In this document: positions 52,127 to 64,000 of the stretch, in pieces
How positions within the stretch are numbered: the first letter of the stretch is position 1
Layout of the letters: each line of letters opens with the position of its first letter
Assembly: GCF_030270605.1 (NCBI RefSeq)
Contig: NZ_BSYJ01000001.1
Location: forward strand, 186,001-250,000
Source of the DNA: Biformimicrobium ophioploci
GTDB taxonomy: Bacteria; Pseudomonadota; Gammaproteobacteria; Pseudomonadales; Cellvibrionaceae
Length of the DNA: 64,000 nucleotides
Reading direction: 5' to 3'
Notes under the pieces: generated by a model
The model's database searches: none
What the model was told of the DNA's origin: nothing
Seen by the model: only the letters and a program-made list of their open reading frames with translations
Made by a program: the position numbers and the translations under genes

Positions 52127-53146
52127 ATGAGCAAACGTAAACTCAACCGCCGCCAGCAATGGCGCATCAACAAAATCCAGGAAGAGCGCGAGCGCCGTGC
52201 ATCCGGGCGCGAGGAAAAAGCGCTGCAGCAGCTCGACGAGGGCATACTGGGGCCAGAGCAGACCGGACTGGTGATTGCGCATTACGGCACCCAGGTGCTG
52301 GTCGAGGGGGAAGATGGCAACCGTCAACGCTGCCACATGCGCGCCAACCTGGACCCGCTGGTGACCGGAGATCGAGTGGCATGGCGGCCATCACTGGCGG
52401 AGAAAGATGCACTCGGCGTGGTGGGGGCGCGTATGGCGCGTGACTCGGAACTGCTGCGGCCGGACCGGCACGGCGACCTGCGTGCCGTGGCAGCCAACAT
52501 CAACCGCATTGTGATTGTGGTGGCACCCTACCCGCAGGCGCATGCCAACCTGATCGACCGTTATCTGGTGGCCTCGGAATCAGTGCATATCCCGCCACTC
52601 ATCCTGCTCAACAAGACCGATCGTATCGACGACAGCAATCGCGACGAGCTGGAAGCGCTGCTGGCACCCTACCCGGAGCTCGGTTATCCGGTATTGCCTG
52701 TCTCCACCAAAACCGGGGACGGACTCGGCGAACTCAAGCAGCTGCTGGCGCAGGGCGCCAACGTATTTGTCGGGCAGTCCGGGGTCGGCAAGTCCTCACT
52801 GATCAATGCACTGTTGCCCGGTGTGGATACGCGGGTCGGGGCCCTGTCTGAGGCCCGCCAGAAAGGCACCCACACCACCACCACCGCCGAGCTGTTCCAT
52901 TTCCCGGATGGCGGCCACCTGATTGATTCTCCCGGCATCCGGGAGTTCGGCCTGTGGCACATGTCGGATGAGGAGCTGCTGGAGGGCTTTGTCGAGTTTC
53001 GCCCGTTTATCGGCCACTGCCGTTTTCGCGATTGCCGCCACCAGGCCGAACCCGGCTGCGCCATCAACCAGGCCGTCGAGGATGGCGCCGTTAGCCAGCG
53101 CCGCATGGACAGCTACCTGCACCTGCGCAACAGCCTCAGTGAATAG
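52127..53146 (+). CDS. rsgA: ribosome small-subunit biogenesis GTPase
   Basis: RsgA is a circularly permuted GTPase that checks 30S maturation. The 339-residue protein has a basic N-terminus and an OB fold (about 40-105), then the motifs in permuted order: G4 [10 protein letters not shown]1 [12 protein letters not shown] and G3 [10 protein letters not shown]-terminal zinc knuckle follows ([16 protein letters not shown]). It is divergent from orn. In Pseudomonas, as I recall, motAB come next; here they are absent and rhdA follows directly. Confidence 0.97.
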   Translation: MSKRKLNRRQQWRINKIQEERERRASGREEKALQQLDEGILGPEQTGLVIAHYGTQVLVEGEDGNRQRCHMRANLDPLVTGDRVAWRPSLAEKDALGVVGARMARDSELLRPDRHGDLRAVAANINRIVIVVAPYPQAHANLIDRYLVASESVHIPPLILLNKTDRIDDSNRDELEALLAPYPELGYPVLPVSTKTGDGLGELKQLLAQGANVFVGQSGVGKSSLINALLPGVDTRVGALSEARQKGTHTTTTAELFHFPDGGHLIDSPGIREFGLWHMSDEELLEGFVEFRPFIGHCRFRDCRHQAEPGCAINQAVEDGAVSQRRMDSYLHLRNSLSE

Positions 53147-53241
53147 CGCGGCCCATCGGCCAGCAGGTGACCCGGTAAACAGGCTGAACCCGCGCCGCGC
53201 ATTGCGCTAGAATGGCGCCCCACCCAGGAAAGGAGCCCAAC

Positions 53242-54054
53242 TTGGCCGACAACCTGCCCTACATCCTCGAGCCGCAAGAACTGCAGGCTGCCATGGACCG
53301 CGGTGACAAACTGCTGGTTCTCGACCTGTGCGCCGAGGACCGCTATACCCATGGCCACATTCCCGGCGCCATCTATGTGCCCCCGCGCCAGTTGATGGCT
53401 GGTACACCCCCCGCCCCGGGCAAATTCCCCCCGCACGAGCGGATCACTGCACTGCTGCGCAGCCTTGGGATCGAGGCGGACACCCATGTGGTTGCCTACG
53501 ACGACGAGGGTGGTGGCTGGGCCGGGCGCCTGCTCTGGACCCTGGACGTAGCCGGCCACCGCAACAACAGCTACCTGAACGGCGGTTACCACGCCTGGGA
53601 GGCCGCGGGCCTGCCGCTGTCGCAGGAAGTGCCAGCGCCGACCCCATCGGATTTCGAGCCTGCCTGGGATGAGGCCAGCGTATCGATCGACCTGGAAGAG
53701 ATCATGCAACGCCTGCAGGCAGGCACCCTGCAGGTACTGGATGCACGCTCCCCTGCGGAGTATCGCGGTGAGCGAGTACTCGCCCTCAAGGGCGGCCATA
53801 TCCCCGGCGCCATCAACTGCGAATGGACCAGCCTGATGGACCCGCAGCGCGACCTGCGTATTCGCACCGACGCCGCCGAACACCTCGCCGCGCTCGGCTT
53901 TGACAAGGAGCGGGAACTGGTTACCCACTGCCAGTCCCACCACCGCTCGGGCTTTACCTACCTGGTAGGCAAATCCCTGGGCTACAGGATGCGCGCCTAC
54001 CCCGGCTCCTGGAGCGAGTGGGGCAACACCGAACACACGCCTGTTGAGCCCTGA
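53242..54054 (+). CDS. rhdA: rhodanese-type sulfurtransferase
   Basis: The enzyme transfers sulfane sulfur from thiosulfate to cyanide or other acceptors. The 270-residue protein has two rhodanese domains: an inactive N-terminal one (about 1-125, no Cys in the loop) and an active C-terminal one with Cys230 in CQSHHRSG. That loop closely resembles CQTHHRSG of Azotobacter RhdA, including the residue number. TTG at 53242 is taken as start because AAAGGAG precedes it by 6 nt. It lies between rsgA and psd, as in Pseudomonas. Confidence 0.93.
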   Translation: MADNLPYILEPQELQAAMDRGDKLLVLDLCAEDRYTHGHIPGAIYVPPRQLMAGTPPAPGKFPPHERITALLRSLGIEADTHVVAYDDEGGGWAGRLLWTLDVAGHRNNSYLNGGYHAWEAAGLPLSQEVPAPTPSDFEPAWDEASVSIDLEEIMQRLQAGTLQVLDARSPAEYRGERVLALKGGHIPGAINCEWTSLMDPQRDLRIRTDAAEHLAALGFDKERELVTHCQSHHRSGFTYLVGKSLGYRMRAYPGSWSEWGNTEHTPVEP

Positions 54055-54086
54055 GGCACAACCGTAAAAACTGAAGACCCGGATCC

Positions 54087-54938
54087 ATGCAAGAAAAACT
54101 TTTTATCGCACTGCAATACATCACCCCGCAGAGACTGCTTTCCCGCGCGGCGGGATGGCTGGCCGAGACCTCCATCAGCTGGATCAAGGATCCCTTCACG
54201 CGCTGGTTCGTGGACCATTTCGACGTCGATATGGATGAAGCGGTGGAGGAGGACTGCACCGCCTACGGCAGCTTCAACGATTTCTTCACCCGCGCACTGA
54301 AACCCGGCGCACGCGAGATTGTTTCCGGCAGCAAGACCCTGGCCTGCCCCGCAGACGGTGCCATCAGCCAGCTCGGTGACATCCGTGACGGTCGCATCTT
54401 CCAGGCCAAGGGCCAGGACTACAGCCTGATAGAACTGGTGGGCGGCGATCCCAAGGTAGCGGCGCCTTTCATGGGCGGCCAGTTCGCCACGGTTTACCTG
54501 TCGCCGAAAGACTACCACCGCGTGCACATGCCCCTCGGTGGCACACTGCGCAGCATGATCCATGTGCCGGGCGACCTGTTCTCGGTCAACAAGGCAACCA
54601 CCGAGAATGTGCCGCGCCTGTTCGCGCGCAACGAGCGCGTTGTGGCGATCTTCGACACCGACGCCGGGCCCATGGCCATGATCCTGGTAGGCGCCATGAT
54701 CGTGGCCAGCATCGAAACCGTATGGGCCGGCCAGGTAACCCCGGTTCCGCGCGAGATCCGCGCCACCCACTATAGCGAGCAGGAAGAGATTCGTCTGGAG
54801 AAAGGTGAGGAGATGGGCCGCTTCAAGCTCGGCTCTACCGTGATCATGCTGTTTGGCAAGGACCAGGTGGAATGGCTCGAGGCACTGGGTGCCGATAGCG
54901 AAGTGCGCATGGGCGAGCACTTCGGCGACCTGGATTAA
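54087..54938 (+). CDS. psd: phosphatidylserine decarboxylase proenzyme
   Basis: Psd makes phosphatidylethanolamine, the main membrane lipid. The 283-residue proenzyme cleaves itself between Gly249 and Ser250 (in [10 protein letters not shown]) to form the pyruvoyl group. [12 protein letters not shown] and the N-terminal membrane-associated part [11 protein letters not shown] are typical, as is the length. It follows rhdA by 32 bp and is probably co-transcribed with it. A terminator lies after the stop codon. Confidence 0.96.
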   Translation: MQEKLFIALQYITPQRLLSRAAGWLAETSISWIKDPFTRWFVDHFDVDMDEAVEEDCTAYGSFNDFFTRALKPGAREIVSGSKTLACPADGAISQLGDIRDGRIFQAKGQDYSLIELVGGDPKVAAPFMGGQFATVYLSPKDYHRVHMPLGGTLRSMIHVPGDLFSVNKATTENVPRLFARNERVVAIFDTDAGPMAMILVGAMIVASIETVWAGQVTPVPREIRATHYSEQEEIRLEKGEEMGRFKLGSTVIMLFGKDQVEWLEALGADSEVRMGEHFGDLD

Positions 54939-54957
54939 TCACCCCCAGAAACTGAAA

Positions 54958-54991
54958 AGGCCGGCTGCAATCGCACCGGCCTCCTGTTTTT
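54958..54991 (+). terminator. Rho-independent terminator of psd
   Basis: AGGCCGG (54958-54964) and CCGGCCT (54976-54982) form a 7-bp stem, with TGC/GCA pairing possible inside. After CCTG comes TTTTT (54987-54991). It lies 20 bp after the psd stop. Confidence 0.8.
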
Positions 54992-55037
54992 CGTTCTGTA
55001 ACCCGTCCGGGTTCGTTTATTCCCGCTAACGCCCTGT

Positions 55038-56402
55038 TCAGCGCCCAAGCAGCGCCCCCAGCAGGGTCTTCTTCTGCTGGTGGAACATGTATTGATCCCT
55101 GATCTCACCCACTTTCACAGTTGGGTAGACCCCGGGCTCGACATCCTTGGTAATGCTGAGCGGCGCCGGACCTGCGGCATTGACCTTGCCGCGCTCCAGC
55201 AGGCTCTGGCGGCGCTGCTGCTCCTTGAGCAGGTCGATCAGGCGCGGCCTGGCGAGCAGTTGTTTGTTCGCATCCAGCACCACCATGACCTTGGGATGCA
55301 GGCGATTGTGGAAAGTCTGCTCCACCACGACCCCGATTTCGCCGCTGCTGAGCTCGACCTGGGTACCGGTGGGGTAGATGCCGATCGACTGGATGAATTC
55401 CAGCGCAAGCTGTTCCTGGAATGCCCTGCCGCGCAAATCATACAGACGGCTCACCGCCCTCGATGGCGCCACCGGGAATTCCGCGCCGCGCGGGTTGGTG
55501 GCCTCGTCGTAGAACGACACGATGCCGCACATTCGCGCCAACACCGGGACCTGGTCGCCGCGCAGGCCGCGGGGGTAGCCGCTGCCGTCGTGCAATTCAC
55601 GGTGGCACAACACGATGTTGAGTACGTCCGGGTCTATGTCCGGAATGGAGGTGAGGATATCCACACTGTGGCGGATGAAAGTGCGGAACTCCAGCTCCTC
55701 GCGCGAGCTGCGCTGGCGCGCCTTGAGCAGGTCGTCCGGCAGGCGGGTCTTACCCACATCCTTGAGCAGGGTGGCAACGCCCAGCGCTACCAGTTCGCGC
55801 CTGGCAAGGCCGATATGGCGACCAAACACGATTGCCCAGATACCCGCGCGGATGGAGTGTGCGTAGGTGTATTCATCCTTGCTGCGGATTCGCGCCAGCC
55901 ACGAAAATGCATCCGGGCTGCGCAGCACGCTGTCGACCATCTCCTCCACGGAGCGGGTAACCTGCTGCACCGGCAGGGGCATCTCAGCGTCCAGCTGCAC
56001 CATCACTTCCTGCATGGCATCGTGCAGGCCCTTGTGCAGGCGCGCCGCATTGAAAGCCTCGCGCTTGAGTGGCGCAGGTTCCGGATAGGAGTTATGAGAG
56101 ACCTTGACCGGGCGACAGGGAATGACGACTGGTACCGCAGCCCCTGGCTTGGCCGAAAACTTATTGATGCCGCTGGCCGAGCTGGACTGGCGCCGCAGCG
56201 CCACCCCCGCATCACCGACACTCTTGACGATATCGACATAGACGTAGCGGCAATGGTGCTGGAGCTGGCGGATTTCCTCGCGGTCACGGATATAGAAACC
56301 CTGCAGGGCGAACGGCGTCTGGGTCCAGGGCTTATCCAGCCTGGAAACAAACATGCCTTTTTGCAGGTCTTCAACAAAGACCCGTGCCTGCTTCAGTGCC
56401 AC
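55038..56402 (-). CDS. DUF3391 + degenerate HD-GYP domain protein
   Basis: The 454-residue protein has an N-terminal DUF3391 domain (about 5-130) and an HD-GYP domain (about 165-350), the family of c-di-GMP phosphodiesterases. The GYP signature is intact (DGSGYPRGL, Gly275-Tyr276-Pro277), and Glu177, His182, Asp215 and His245 fit metal ligands. However, the HD dyad reads LLKDVGK (Lys214 in place of His), the tandem His pair reads CH (Cys266), and the usual ligand Asp of VAD is Ser296. Three metal ligands are therefore lost. The enzyme is probably inactive and may sense c-di-GMP or bind a partner. It stands alone between psd (convergent) and hemE. Confidence 0.88.
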   Translation of the reverse strand: MALKQARVFVEDLQKGMFVSRLDKPWTQTPFALQGFYIRDREEIRQLQHHCRYVYVDIVKSVGDAGVALRRQSSSASGINKFSAKPGAAVPVVIPCRPVKVSHNSYPEPAPLKREAFNAARLHKGLHDAMQEVMVQLDAEMPLPVQQVTRSVEEMVDSVLRSPDAFSWLARIRSKDEYTYAHSIRAGIWAIVFGRHIGLARRELVALGVATLLKDVGKTRLPDDLLKARQRSSREELEFRTFIRHSVDILTSIPDIDPDVLNIVLCHRELHDGSGYPRGLRGDQVPVLARMCGIVSFYDEATNPRGAEFPVAPSRAVSRLYDLRGRAFQEQLALEFIQSIGIYPTGTQVELSSGEIGVVVEQTFHNRLHPKVMVVLDANKQLLARPRLIDLLKEQQRRQSLLERGKVNAAGPAPLSITKDVEPGVYPTVKVGEIRDQYMFHQQKKTLLGALLGR

Positions 56403-56592
56403 GGTAAATGATTCCGTTACGGTAGGTTTATCCTTATTGTCCCGTCCAGTGCAACACTACCTCTGGCACCAGGGTTCCATTTGAAAACAGGGCGGCGGGA
56501 CTTCTCCATGTTCACCCGGCAGTCTAGCCATACAGGCGGCACAAACTGTGCGGACGATCACATATCTTATCCCCGCGCCCCGCGACATACAA

Positions 56593-57660
56593 TCACTGCT
56601 CGTGATATTTCCCCGAAAGCTCCACTACCGCATCAAAAAATGCACCGGCGTGCGCCGGGTCTACCTGCGGGGTTACGCCGTGGCCCAGGTTGAAGACATG
56701 GCCGCTGCCGCGACCAAAGGATTCCAGGATCACGCCAACCTCTTCGCGGATGCGCTCGGGGCTCGCATAGAGCACCGCCGGATCCATATTGCCCTGCAAC
56801 GCCACGCGATCGCCCACACGCTTGCGAGCCACGCCGATGTCTGTGGTCCAGTCGAGACCCAGTGCCGTCGCACCAGTGTCCGCCATCGCTTCGAGCCACT
56901 GGCCGCCGCCCTTGGTAAACAGGATCACCGGCACCTCGCGGCCCTCGGATTCCCGCGTGAGGCCCGCCACAATACGTTGCATGTAATGCAGGGAAAACTC
57001 ACGGTAGGCGCGATCACTCAGGGCCCCGCCCCAGGTATCAAAGATCTGCACCGCCTGGGCGCCCGCGCGGATCTGCGCATTCAGGTATTCCGTCACCGCG
57101 TCTGCCAGCTTGGTGAGCAGCTTGTGCATCACCTCGGGCTGGTCGTAGGCCATGGCCTTCGCACGGCGAAAATCCTTGCTTGAGCCGCCTTCGACCATGT
57201 ATGTGGCCAGCGTCCAGGGGCTGCCGGAGAAACCGATCAGCGGTACCCGGCCATTCAGCTCGCGGCGGATAGTGGACACGGCCTTGACCACGTAATCCAG
57301 GTCGCGCTCGGTATTCAATGCCGGCAGCGCGTCGACCGCGGCCTCATCGCGCACGGTCTTGCGGAAGCGCGGGCCCTCACCGGTCTCGAAATAGAGGCCC
57401 AGGCCCATGGCATCCGGGATGGTCAGGATATCGGAAAACAGAATGGCGGCATCGAGCGGATAGCGCTCCAGCGGCTGCAGGGTCACTTCGCAGGCGGCGT
57501 CGGGATTGGTGCACAGGTCCATGAAGGAGCCGGCAGCGGCCCGGCTGGCGCGGTACTCCGGCAGGTAACGACCGGCCTGACGCATCATCCAGACGGGCGT
57601 GCGATCTACGGGCTGGCGCAGCAGGGCGCGCAGGAAGCGGTCGTTCTTGAGTTCGGTCAT
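56593..57660 (-). CDS. hemE: uroporphyrinogen decarboxylase
   Basis: HemE removes four carboxyl groups from uroporphyrinogen III to give coproporphyrinogen III in haem synthesis. The 355-residue protein has both family signatures, [14 protein letters not shown] near the N-terminus with the substrate Arg residues, and [17 protein letters not shown]; the catalytic Asp is in [14 protein letters not shown]. The length is normal. It is 113 bp downstream of gltD on the same strand, the order seen in Pseudomonas as I recall. Confidence 0.97.
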   Translation of the reverse strand: MTELKNDRFLRALLRQPVDRTPVWMMRQAGRYLPEYRASRAAAGSFMDLCTNPDAACEVTLQPLERYPLDAAILFSDILTIPDAMGLGLYFETGEGPRFRKTVRDEAAVDALPALNTERDLDYVVKAVSTIRRELNGRVPLIGFSGSPWTLATYMVEGGSSKDFRRAKAMAYDQPEVMHKLLTKLADAVTEYLNAQIRAGAQAVQIFDTWGGALSDRAYREFSLHYMQRIVAGLTRESEGREVPVILFTKGGGQWLEAMADTGATALGLDWTTDIGVARKRVGDRVALQGNMDPAVLYASPERIREEVGVILESFGRGSGHVFNLGHGVTPQVDPAHAGAFFDAVVELSGKYHEQ

Positions 57661-57773
57661 GGGATACTGCTCGGCAATTATGCAAAACGGCGTATTCTAA
57701 GGGCGCCCATCCGTGGGCGCCACCGTTTGCACGCAGGTCAGCGGCAGAATCCCGCTCAGACAGGGCCGCGCAG

Positions 57774-59201
<1,428 letters not shown>

Positions 59202-62200
59202 TTACTCGCCTCTCGCCCGCACGTCCTGCAACAGGCCACTGAGGCTGGCTGCCTTGGGTTTCACCAACCAGAAACGGCCGATGTAATCGTCGAGGTTTTC
59301 GCAGAGTTCACGGCCCCACGCGCTGTCGGTTTCCTCCGCGTACTCCTCGATCACACTGCGCAGGTGGCTCTGGTAGGCCTCCAGCTGCTCGGTGTTGATT
59401 CGACGCAGTTCCACCAGCTCGTGGTTGACCTTGTCAAAGAAGTCACGGTCCATATCCAGTACATAGGCAAAACCGCCGGTCATGCCCGCACCGAAGTTGA
59501 CCCCGGTGCTACCGAGCACCGTGACCACACCGCCGGTCATGTATTCACAGCAGTGATCACCTGCTCCTTCGACCACCACATGGGCGCCGGAGTTTCGCAC
59601 GCCGCAGCGCTCACCCGCACGGCCCGCAGCAAACAGCTTGCCACCAGTGGCGCCGTACAGGCAGGTATTGCCGATGATGCTGGTTTCATTGGAGGCGAAG
59701 GTGCTGCCCTGCGGCGGACGGATCACGATCTTGCCGCCGGCCATGCCCTTGCCCACGTAGTCATTGGCATCGCCCTCGAGATACAACTCCAGGCCACCGG
59801 CATTCCAGACCCCGAACGACTGCCCGGCAACGCCGCGCAGGTGCAATTTCACCGGTGTGTCCGCCATCCCCTCATTGCCGTACCGGCGGGCGATCTCGCC
59901 GCTCAGGCGCGCGCCGATGGAGCGGTCACAGTTGGTGACCTCAAACTCGAAGTCGCCACCGGAGCGCGCCTCGATCGCCGGCAGGATTTCCTGAACCATG
60001 CGCTCGGCAAGCTGGCCCTCATCCCAGGGGTGGTTGCGTTCCACCTGGCAGGTCTGCGGCTTGGTCTGCAGCACCGCATCGGTGTGCAATAGTGGTGCCA
60101 GGTCGAGCTTCGCGTGCTTGTCGGTCTTGCCGGCAAGCGGCTGCAGCAGCTCCACGCGGCCGACCAGCTCATCCATGCTGCGCACGCCGAGTGCCGCCAT
60201 CCATTCGCGCACTTCCATCGCCACAAAGCGGAAGAAGTTCATCGCCATTTCCACGGTGCCGTGGAAATGTTCGTCGCGCAGCTCCTGGTTCTGGGTCGCG
60301 ACACCGGTTGCACAGTTATTCAGGTGGCAGATGCGCAGGTATTTACAGCCCAGCGCCACCATTGGCGCGGTGCCGAAGCCAAACGTCTCGGCGCCGAGGA
60401 TCGCCGCCTTGATCACATCGAGGCCGGACTTTAGGCCGCCATCGGTCTGTACCCGCACCTGCCCGCGCAGGTCATTGGCGCGCAGCGTCTGGTGGGTTTC
60501 CGCAAGGCCCAGTTCCCACGGCGAGCCGGCGTAGCGGATCGAGGTGAGCGGGCTGGCGGCGGTGCCACCGTCGTAACCGGAAATCGTGATGAGGTCCGCG
60601 TAGGCCTTGGCCACGCCGGCGGCGATGGTGCCCACGCCCGGGCGCGACACCAGTTTTACCGAGACCATGGCCTGCGGATTGACCTGCTTGAGGTCATAAA
60701 TCAGCTGCGCCAGGTCCTCGATGGAATAGATATCGTGGTGCGGCGGAGGCGAAATCAGGGTCACGCCCGGCACCGAGTAACGCAGCCGTGCGATCAGGTC
60801 GTTGACCTTGCCGCCGGGCAACTGACCGCCCTCACCGGGCTTCGCACCCTGCGCCACCTTGATCTGCAGCACCTCTGCATTGACCAGGTAATGCGGCGTC
60901 ACGCCAAAGCGGCCGGAGGCGACCTGCTTGATCTTGGACACCCGGTTGGTGCCGTAGCGGGCCGGGTCTTCACCGCCTTCACCACTGTTGGAGCGGCCAC
61001 CCAGCGTGTTCATAGCCTGCGCCAGCGCCTCGTGGGCCTCCGGTGACAGGGCACCGAGGGACATCGCGGCGGAATCAAAACGGCACAGGATCTTCTCGAT
61101 CGGTTCCACCTCTTCCAGCGGTACCGGCTTGAGGTCAGCGCGCGGCGCCAGCAGGTCGCGCAAGGTCGCCACCGGGCGCTCATTGACGAAACCGGCGTAA
61201 TCGCGCCAGGCATTGTAGTCGCCCTGCTGCACAGCCCGCTGCAGGGTCTGCACCACGTCCGGGTTGAACGCGTGATACTCCTGTCCGTGTACGTACTTGA
61301 GCAGGCCACCCGGGTTGACCGGGTAACGGTTTTTCCACGCAGCCGCGTTACGCTGCGCCTGGTCGGCCTGCAACTCGGCAAAACCCGCACCGCCAATGCG
61401 GCTCGGCGTATCGCCGAAGCACAGCTCGATCACTTCCCTGTCGAGGCCCACCACTTCGAACAGCTGCGAGCTGCGGTACGAGGCAATGGTGGAAATGCCC
61501 ATCTTGGACATGATCTTCATCAGGCCCTTGTTAATGGCCTTGCGGTAATTCTTCTGCCCGCTGGCGGCATCGAGTTTCAGTTCGCCACTCTGGATCAGGT
61601 GGTTGATCACACTGTAGGAAAGGTACGGATGCACCGCGGTGGCGCCGTAGCCGAGCAGGCACGCCACCTGGTGTGCGTCCCGGGCGCTGGCGGTGTCCAC
61701 CACGATATTGGTGTCACAGCGCAGGCCGGTGCGCACCAGGCGCTGGTTCACTGCACCGGTGGCCAACAAGGCCTGGATCGGCAGGGTGTCGGCGCTGATA
61801 CCGCGGTCACTCAATACCGCAATGCCGATGCCGCCGCGTGCCGCTGCCTCGACCTCGTCACAAAGCGCGCGGATGGCGCTGCCCAGATCCTGTTTTGCCG
61901 GGTCATAGTGCAGCGAAAAGACTTTCGCTTCGAAGCCGGGCATATCCAGGTCCAGCAGCGCGGAGTACTTGATGTGGGACAGAACCGGCGAGGACAGGAT
62001 CACCCGGTTAGCGTGCTCCGCGGTTTCCTGGAATACAGAGTATTCACGGCCCAGGCAGGTTTCCAGCGACATGACGATCGCCTCGCGCAGCGGGTCGATC
62101 GGCGGATTGGTCACCTGGGCAAACTGCTGGCGGAAATAGTCGTACAGCGAACGGTCTTTCTCCGACAGCACCGCCATCGGGGTATCGTCGCCCATGGAAC

Positions 62201-63656
62201 CGACAGCTTCCTGCGCCGACTCTGCCATTGGCCGGATTACCTGGTCGCGCTCCTCCAGCGAAGAGCTGAACAGCTTCTGGTAAGCCTTGAATTCTTCGGT
62301 GGAAAAGCGGTTATCCACCGGGTCCACCACCAGCGTGGAACGAATGCGTCGCGCGTTCTGGCGCAGCCACAGCTTGTAGGGCTTGGAGCCCTTGAGCATG
62401 TTGTCGACATCGGTGGTATGCAGCAGGCGGCCGCTTTCGGTATCGACGGAGAGTATCTGGCCGGGACCGAGGCGACCCTTGGCTACCACGCTCTCCGGGG
62501 CATAGTTGTGGACGCCCACTTCCGATGCCACCGTGATCATATCGTCATCGGTGATCACCCAGCGCGACGGGCGCAGGCCGTTGCGGTCGAGCGTACAAAC
62601 GGCATACCGGCCGTCGGTCATTACGAGGCCCGCGGGACCGTCCCACGGCTCCATGTGCATGGACATGTACTCGTAGAAAGCGCGCAGGTCCATGTCCATG
62701 CTGTCGACATTCTGCCACGCCGGCGGCACCAGCATGCGGATCGCCTTGTGGATATCCATACCACCGGCGAGCAGCACTTCCAGCATGTTGTCGAGGCTGG
62801 AGGAATCGGAGCCGGTACGGTTCACCAGCGGGGTCAGCTCCTGCAACTCGGGCAGCAGCTCGGAGACAAATTTCGGAGTGCGCGCAACCGACCAGTTGCG
62901 GTTGCCGGTGATGGTGTTGATCTCACCGTTGTGCGCGAGCATGCGGAACGGCTGCGCCAGGGGCCAGCGCGGCATGGTGTTGGTGGAGAACCGCTGGTGG
63001 AACACACAGATTGCAGTCTGCATCTGCGGGTCGGCGAGGTCACTGTAGAAGCGCGGCAGGTCGGCCGGCATCATCAGGCCCTTGTAGACCAGCACATCGA
63101 CAGAAAGGCTGGCGATATAGACGTCGGCAAGGCCCGCCGCACTGATGGCCTGCTCTGCGCGGCGACGCGCGACAAACAGGCGGGTGTTGAGCTGGCGACG
63201 GTCCATGCCCGGCGCCTGCACGAAGACCTGCTGGCAATCCGGCAGCGACGCAAGCGCTATTTCACCGAGGCACGATGGATCGGTTGGCACAGTGCGCCAA
63301 CCGACCAGCTGCAGGCCTTCACCGGCAATGGCCGAATCGATTTTTTCGCGAGCGGACGCGGCCGCAGCAGCGTCGGCCGGCAACATCACTGCACCCACGC
63401 CGTAGGTTGCTTCGAGGTCGCAGCCAAATGCCTCTTTTGCCTTCAGGCGCAAGAAACTGTCGGGTTTCTGCAGGAGCAGACCACAGCCATCACCGGTCTT
63501 GCCGTCGGCATTGATGCCGCCGCGGTGGGTCATGCAGGTCAGGGACTCGATGGCAGTGGCCAGCAGCTTGTGGCTCGCCTCACCTCGCAGGTGCGCGATC
63601 AGTCCGAAACCACAGTTATCCTTGAATTCATCCAGCCGGTACAAGCCGTCACTCAT
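59202..63656 (-). CDS. gltB: glutamate synthase large subunit
   Basis: GltB makes two glutamates from glutamine and 2-oxoglutarate, the assimilation step of the GS-GOGAT cycle. The 1484-residue protein has a class II amidotransferase domain (about 15-425) whose nucleophile Cys15 ([11 protein letters not shown]) should be exposed by removal of a 14-residue propeptide. A central domain and the FMN domain (about 850-1210) follow, with the [3Fe-4S] cysteines in [19 protein letters not shown], and the C-terminal GxGxG beta-helix (about 1230-1480). It is the first gene of gltB-gltD. Confidence 0.98.
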   Translation of the reverse strand: MSDGLYRLDEFKDNCGFGLIAHLRGEASHKLLATAIESLTCMTHRGGINADGKTGDGCGLLLQKPDSFLRLKAKEAFGCDLEATYGVGAVMLPADAAAAASAREKIDSAIAGEGLQLVGWRTVPTDPSCLGEIALASLPDCQQVFVQAPGMDRRQLNTRLFVARRRAEQAISAAGLADVYIASLSVDVLVYKGLMMPADLPRFYSDLADPQMQTAICVFHQRFSTNTMPRWPLAQPFRMLAHNGEINTITGNRNWSVARTPKFVSELLPELQELTPLVNRTGSDSSSLDNMLEVLLAGGMDIHKAIRMLVPPAWQNVDSMDMDLRAFYEYMSMHMEPWDGPAGLVMTDGRYAVCTLDRNGLRPSRWVITDDDMITVASEVGVHNYAPESVVAKGRLGPGQILSVDTESGRLLHTTDVDNMLKGSKPYKLWLRQNARRIRSTLVVDPVDNRFSTEEFKAYQKLFSSSLEERDQVIRPMAESAQEAVGSMGDDTPMAVLSEKDRSLYDYFRQQFAQVTNPPIDPLREAIVMSLETCLGREYSVFQETAEHANRVILSSPVLSHIKYSALLDLDMPGFEAKVFSLHYDPAKQDLGSAIRALCDEVEAAARGGIGIAVLSDRGISADTLPIQALLATGAVNQRLVRTGLRCDTNIVVDTASARDAHQVACLLGYGATAVHPYLSYSVINHLIQSGELKLDAASGQKNYRKAINKGLMKIMSKMGISTIASYRSSQLFEVVGLDREVIELCFGDTPSRIGGAGFAELQADQAQRNAAAWKNRYPVNPGGLLKYVHGQEYHAFNPDVVQTLQRAVQQGDYNAWRDYAGFVNERPVATLRDLLAPRADLKPVPLEEVEPIEKILCRFDSAAMSLGALSPEAHEALAQAMNTLGGRSNSGEGGEDPARYGTNRVSKIKQVASGRFGVTPHYLVNAEVLQIKVAQGAKPGEGGQLPGGKVNDLIARLRYSVPGVTLISPPPHHDIYSIEDLAQLIYDLKQVNPQAMVSVKLVSRPGVGTIAAGVAKAYADLITISGYDGGTAASPLTSIRYAGSPWELGLAETHQTLRANDLRGQVRVQTDGGLKSGLDVIKAAILGAETFGFGTAPMVALGCKYLRICHLNNCATGVATQNQELRDEHFHGTVEMAMNFFRFVAMEVREWMAALGVRSMDELVGRVELLQPLAGKTDKHAKLDLAPLLHTDAVLQTKPQTCQVERNHPWDEGQLAERMVQEILPAIEARSGGDFEFEVTNCDRSIGARLSGEIARRYGNEGMADTPVKLHLRGVAGQSFGVWNAGGLELYLEGDANDYVGKGMAGGKIVIRPPQGSTFASNETSIIGNTCLYGATGGKLFAAGRAGERCGVRNSGAHVVVEGAGDHCCEYMTGGVVTVLGSTGVNFGAGMTGGFAYVLDMDRDFFDKVNHELVELRRINTEQLEAYQSHLRSVIEEYAEETDSAWGRELCENLDDYIGRFWLVKPKAASLSGLLQDVRARGE

Positions 63657-64000
63657 AAGCCCCTCTCACAGGTCGCTATCACTATTTTATGCAGTGACGG
63701 AGGCTTCGCAGGGTCAGTAAATTACCCCGGGTTCGCGCTGACTTTGCTCATGATTTTGGGTTTTATTGTTGTGCAATGATCGCGGCTGCGGACTTTTCGA
63801 AAAGCTCCAGTCACACCAGACAGAGAGTACCCGGCGCGGGCATTCTTGAATGGGGTAGCAATACTACAAACGTACCCCTGATTTTGCAACCAAATACAGA
63901 TTTTTGCTCTGTAAAACAACTGCTTAGCCGCAAGATCGGCGGCGTGAACCTAGGTTCGCCGCAGCAGTCACACGGCGCCGCACGCGCGCAGGGTTTCTTC
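63657..64000. promoter_or_regulatory. upstream region of gltB (edge of window)
   Basis: The 344 bp hold no gene that I can support. The region should contain the gltB promoter, and a TAAAAT box lies about 30 bp before the start codon on the minus strand without a matching -35. I see no clear sigma-54 site, and nothing else stands out. Confidence 0.35.

Noticed and set aside
61272-63779. 835-codon plus-strand open frame opposite gltB
   Set aside because: The gltB protein on the minus strand is complete with all motifs; the opposite frame has His/Gln/Val-rich, family-less sequence typical of antisense frames in GC-rich genes.

Overview
The window looks like the chromosome of a marine, polysaccharide-degrading gammaproteobacterium, most likely in the Cellvibrionales (Microbulbifer/Saccharophagus-like). 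Three things suggest this: moderately high G+C; a housekeeping gene order that, from memory, matches Pseudomonas (dnaB-rplI-rpsR-rpsF-rlmB-rnr-tRNA-Leu ... purA-hisZ-hflC-hflK-hflX-hfq-miaA-mutL-amiB-tsaE-nnr-queG-orn-rsgA-rhdA-psd); and a complete alginate-use locus of the type known from Saccharophagus. The taxonomic guess is inference; no rRNA gene is present.

Layout. 1-4.4 kb: the 5' part of acs, a LysR/azoreductase divergent pair, a cupin gene with its own strong promoter and operator, and panC-panD. 4.4-6.2 kb: two envelope proteins, a His/Tyr-rich exported protein and a lipoprotein with a rhombosortase-type C-terminus that runs antisense into gnd. 6.1-15.2 kb: gnd, dnaB, the rpsF-rpsR-(membrane protein)-rplI operon with promoter, leader and terminator, rlmB and rnr. 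15.3-18.5 kb: ppc on the plus strand between two identical tRNA-Leu(CAG) genes on the minus strand, plus a 3' tRNA fragment next to rnr. 18.6-30.9 kb: alginate locus. 31.0-31.3 kb: a small minus-strand unit with a 23-codon ORF, three tandem hairpins and a terminator. 31.5-36.2 kb: LysR regulator, TrhA/hemolysin-III membrane protein and rfbB-rfbA-rfbD. 36.4-57.7 kb: the conserved purA-to-psd block, a degenerate HD-GYP protein and hemE. 57.8-63.7 kb: gltD and gltB.

How the genes work together. In the alginate locus the TonB-dependent receptor should import oligo-alginate. The PL6 and PL17 lyases (secreted and periplasmic) reduce it to unsaturated monouronate, an ExuT-type MFS carrier takes this into the cytoplasm, KdgF opens the ring, an SDR reduces DEH to KDG and KdgK makes KDPG. 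The aldolase (eda) is not in the window. A FadR-type GntR regulator lies downstream of the receptor. Three copies of the palindrome TTGG-N5-CCAA lie in the divergent PL6/TonB promoter region, and two imperfect copies lie upstream of the regulator itself.

The roughly 21 kb between tRNA-Leu and purA separates genes that are adjacent in Pseudomonas as I remember it. The duplicated tRNA-Leu genes and tRNA fragment sit at that breakpoint, so this looks like an acquired or rearranged block, although no integrase is visible. The most novel candidate is the small ORF plus structured RNA at 31.05-31.30 kb, beside the alginate regulator and divergent from a LysR gene.
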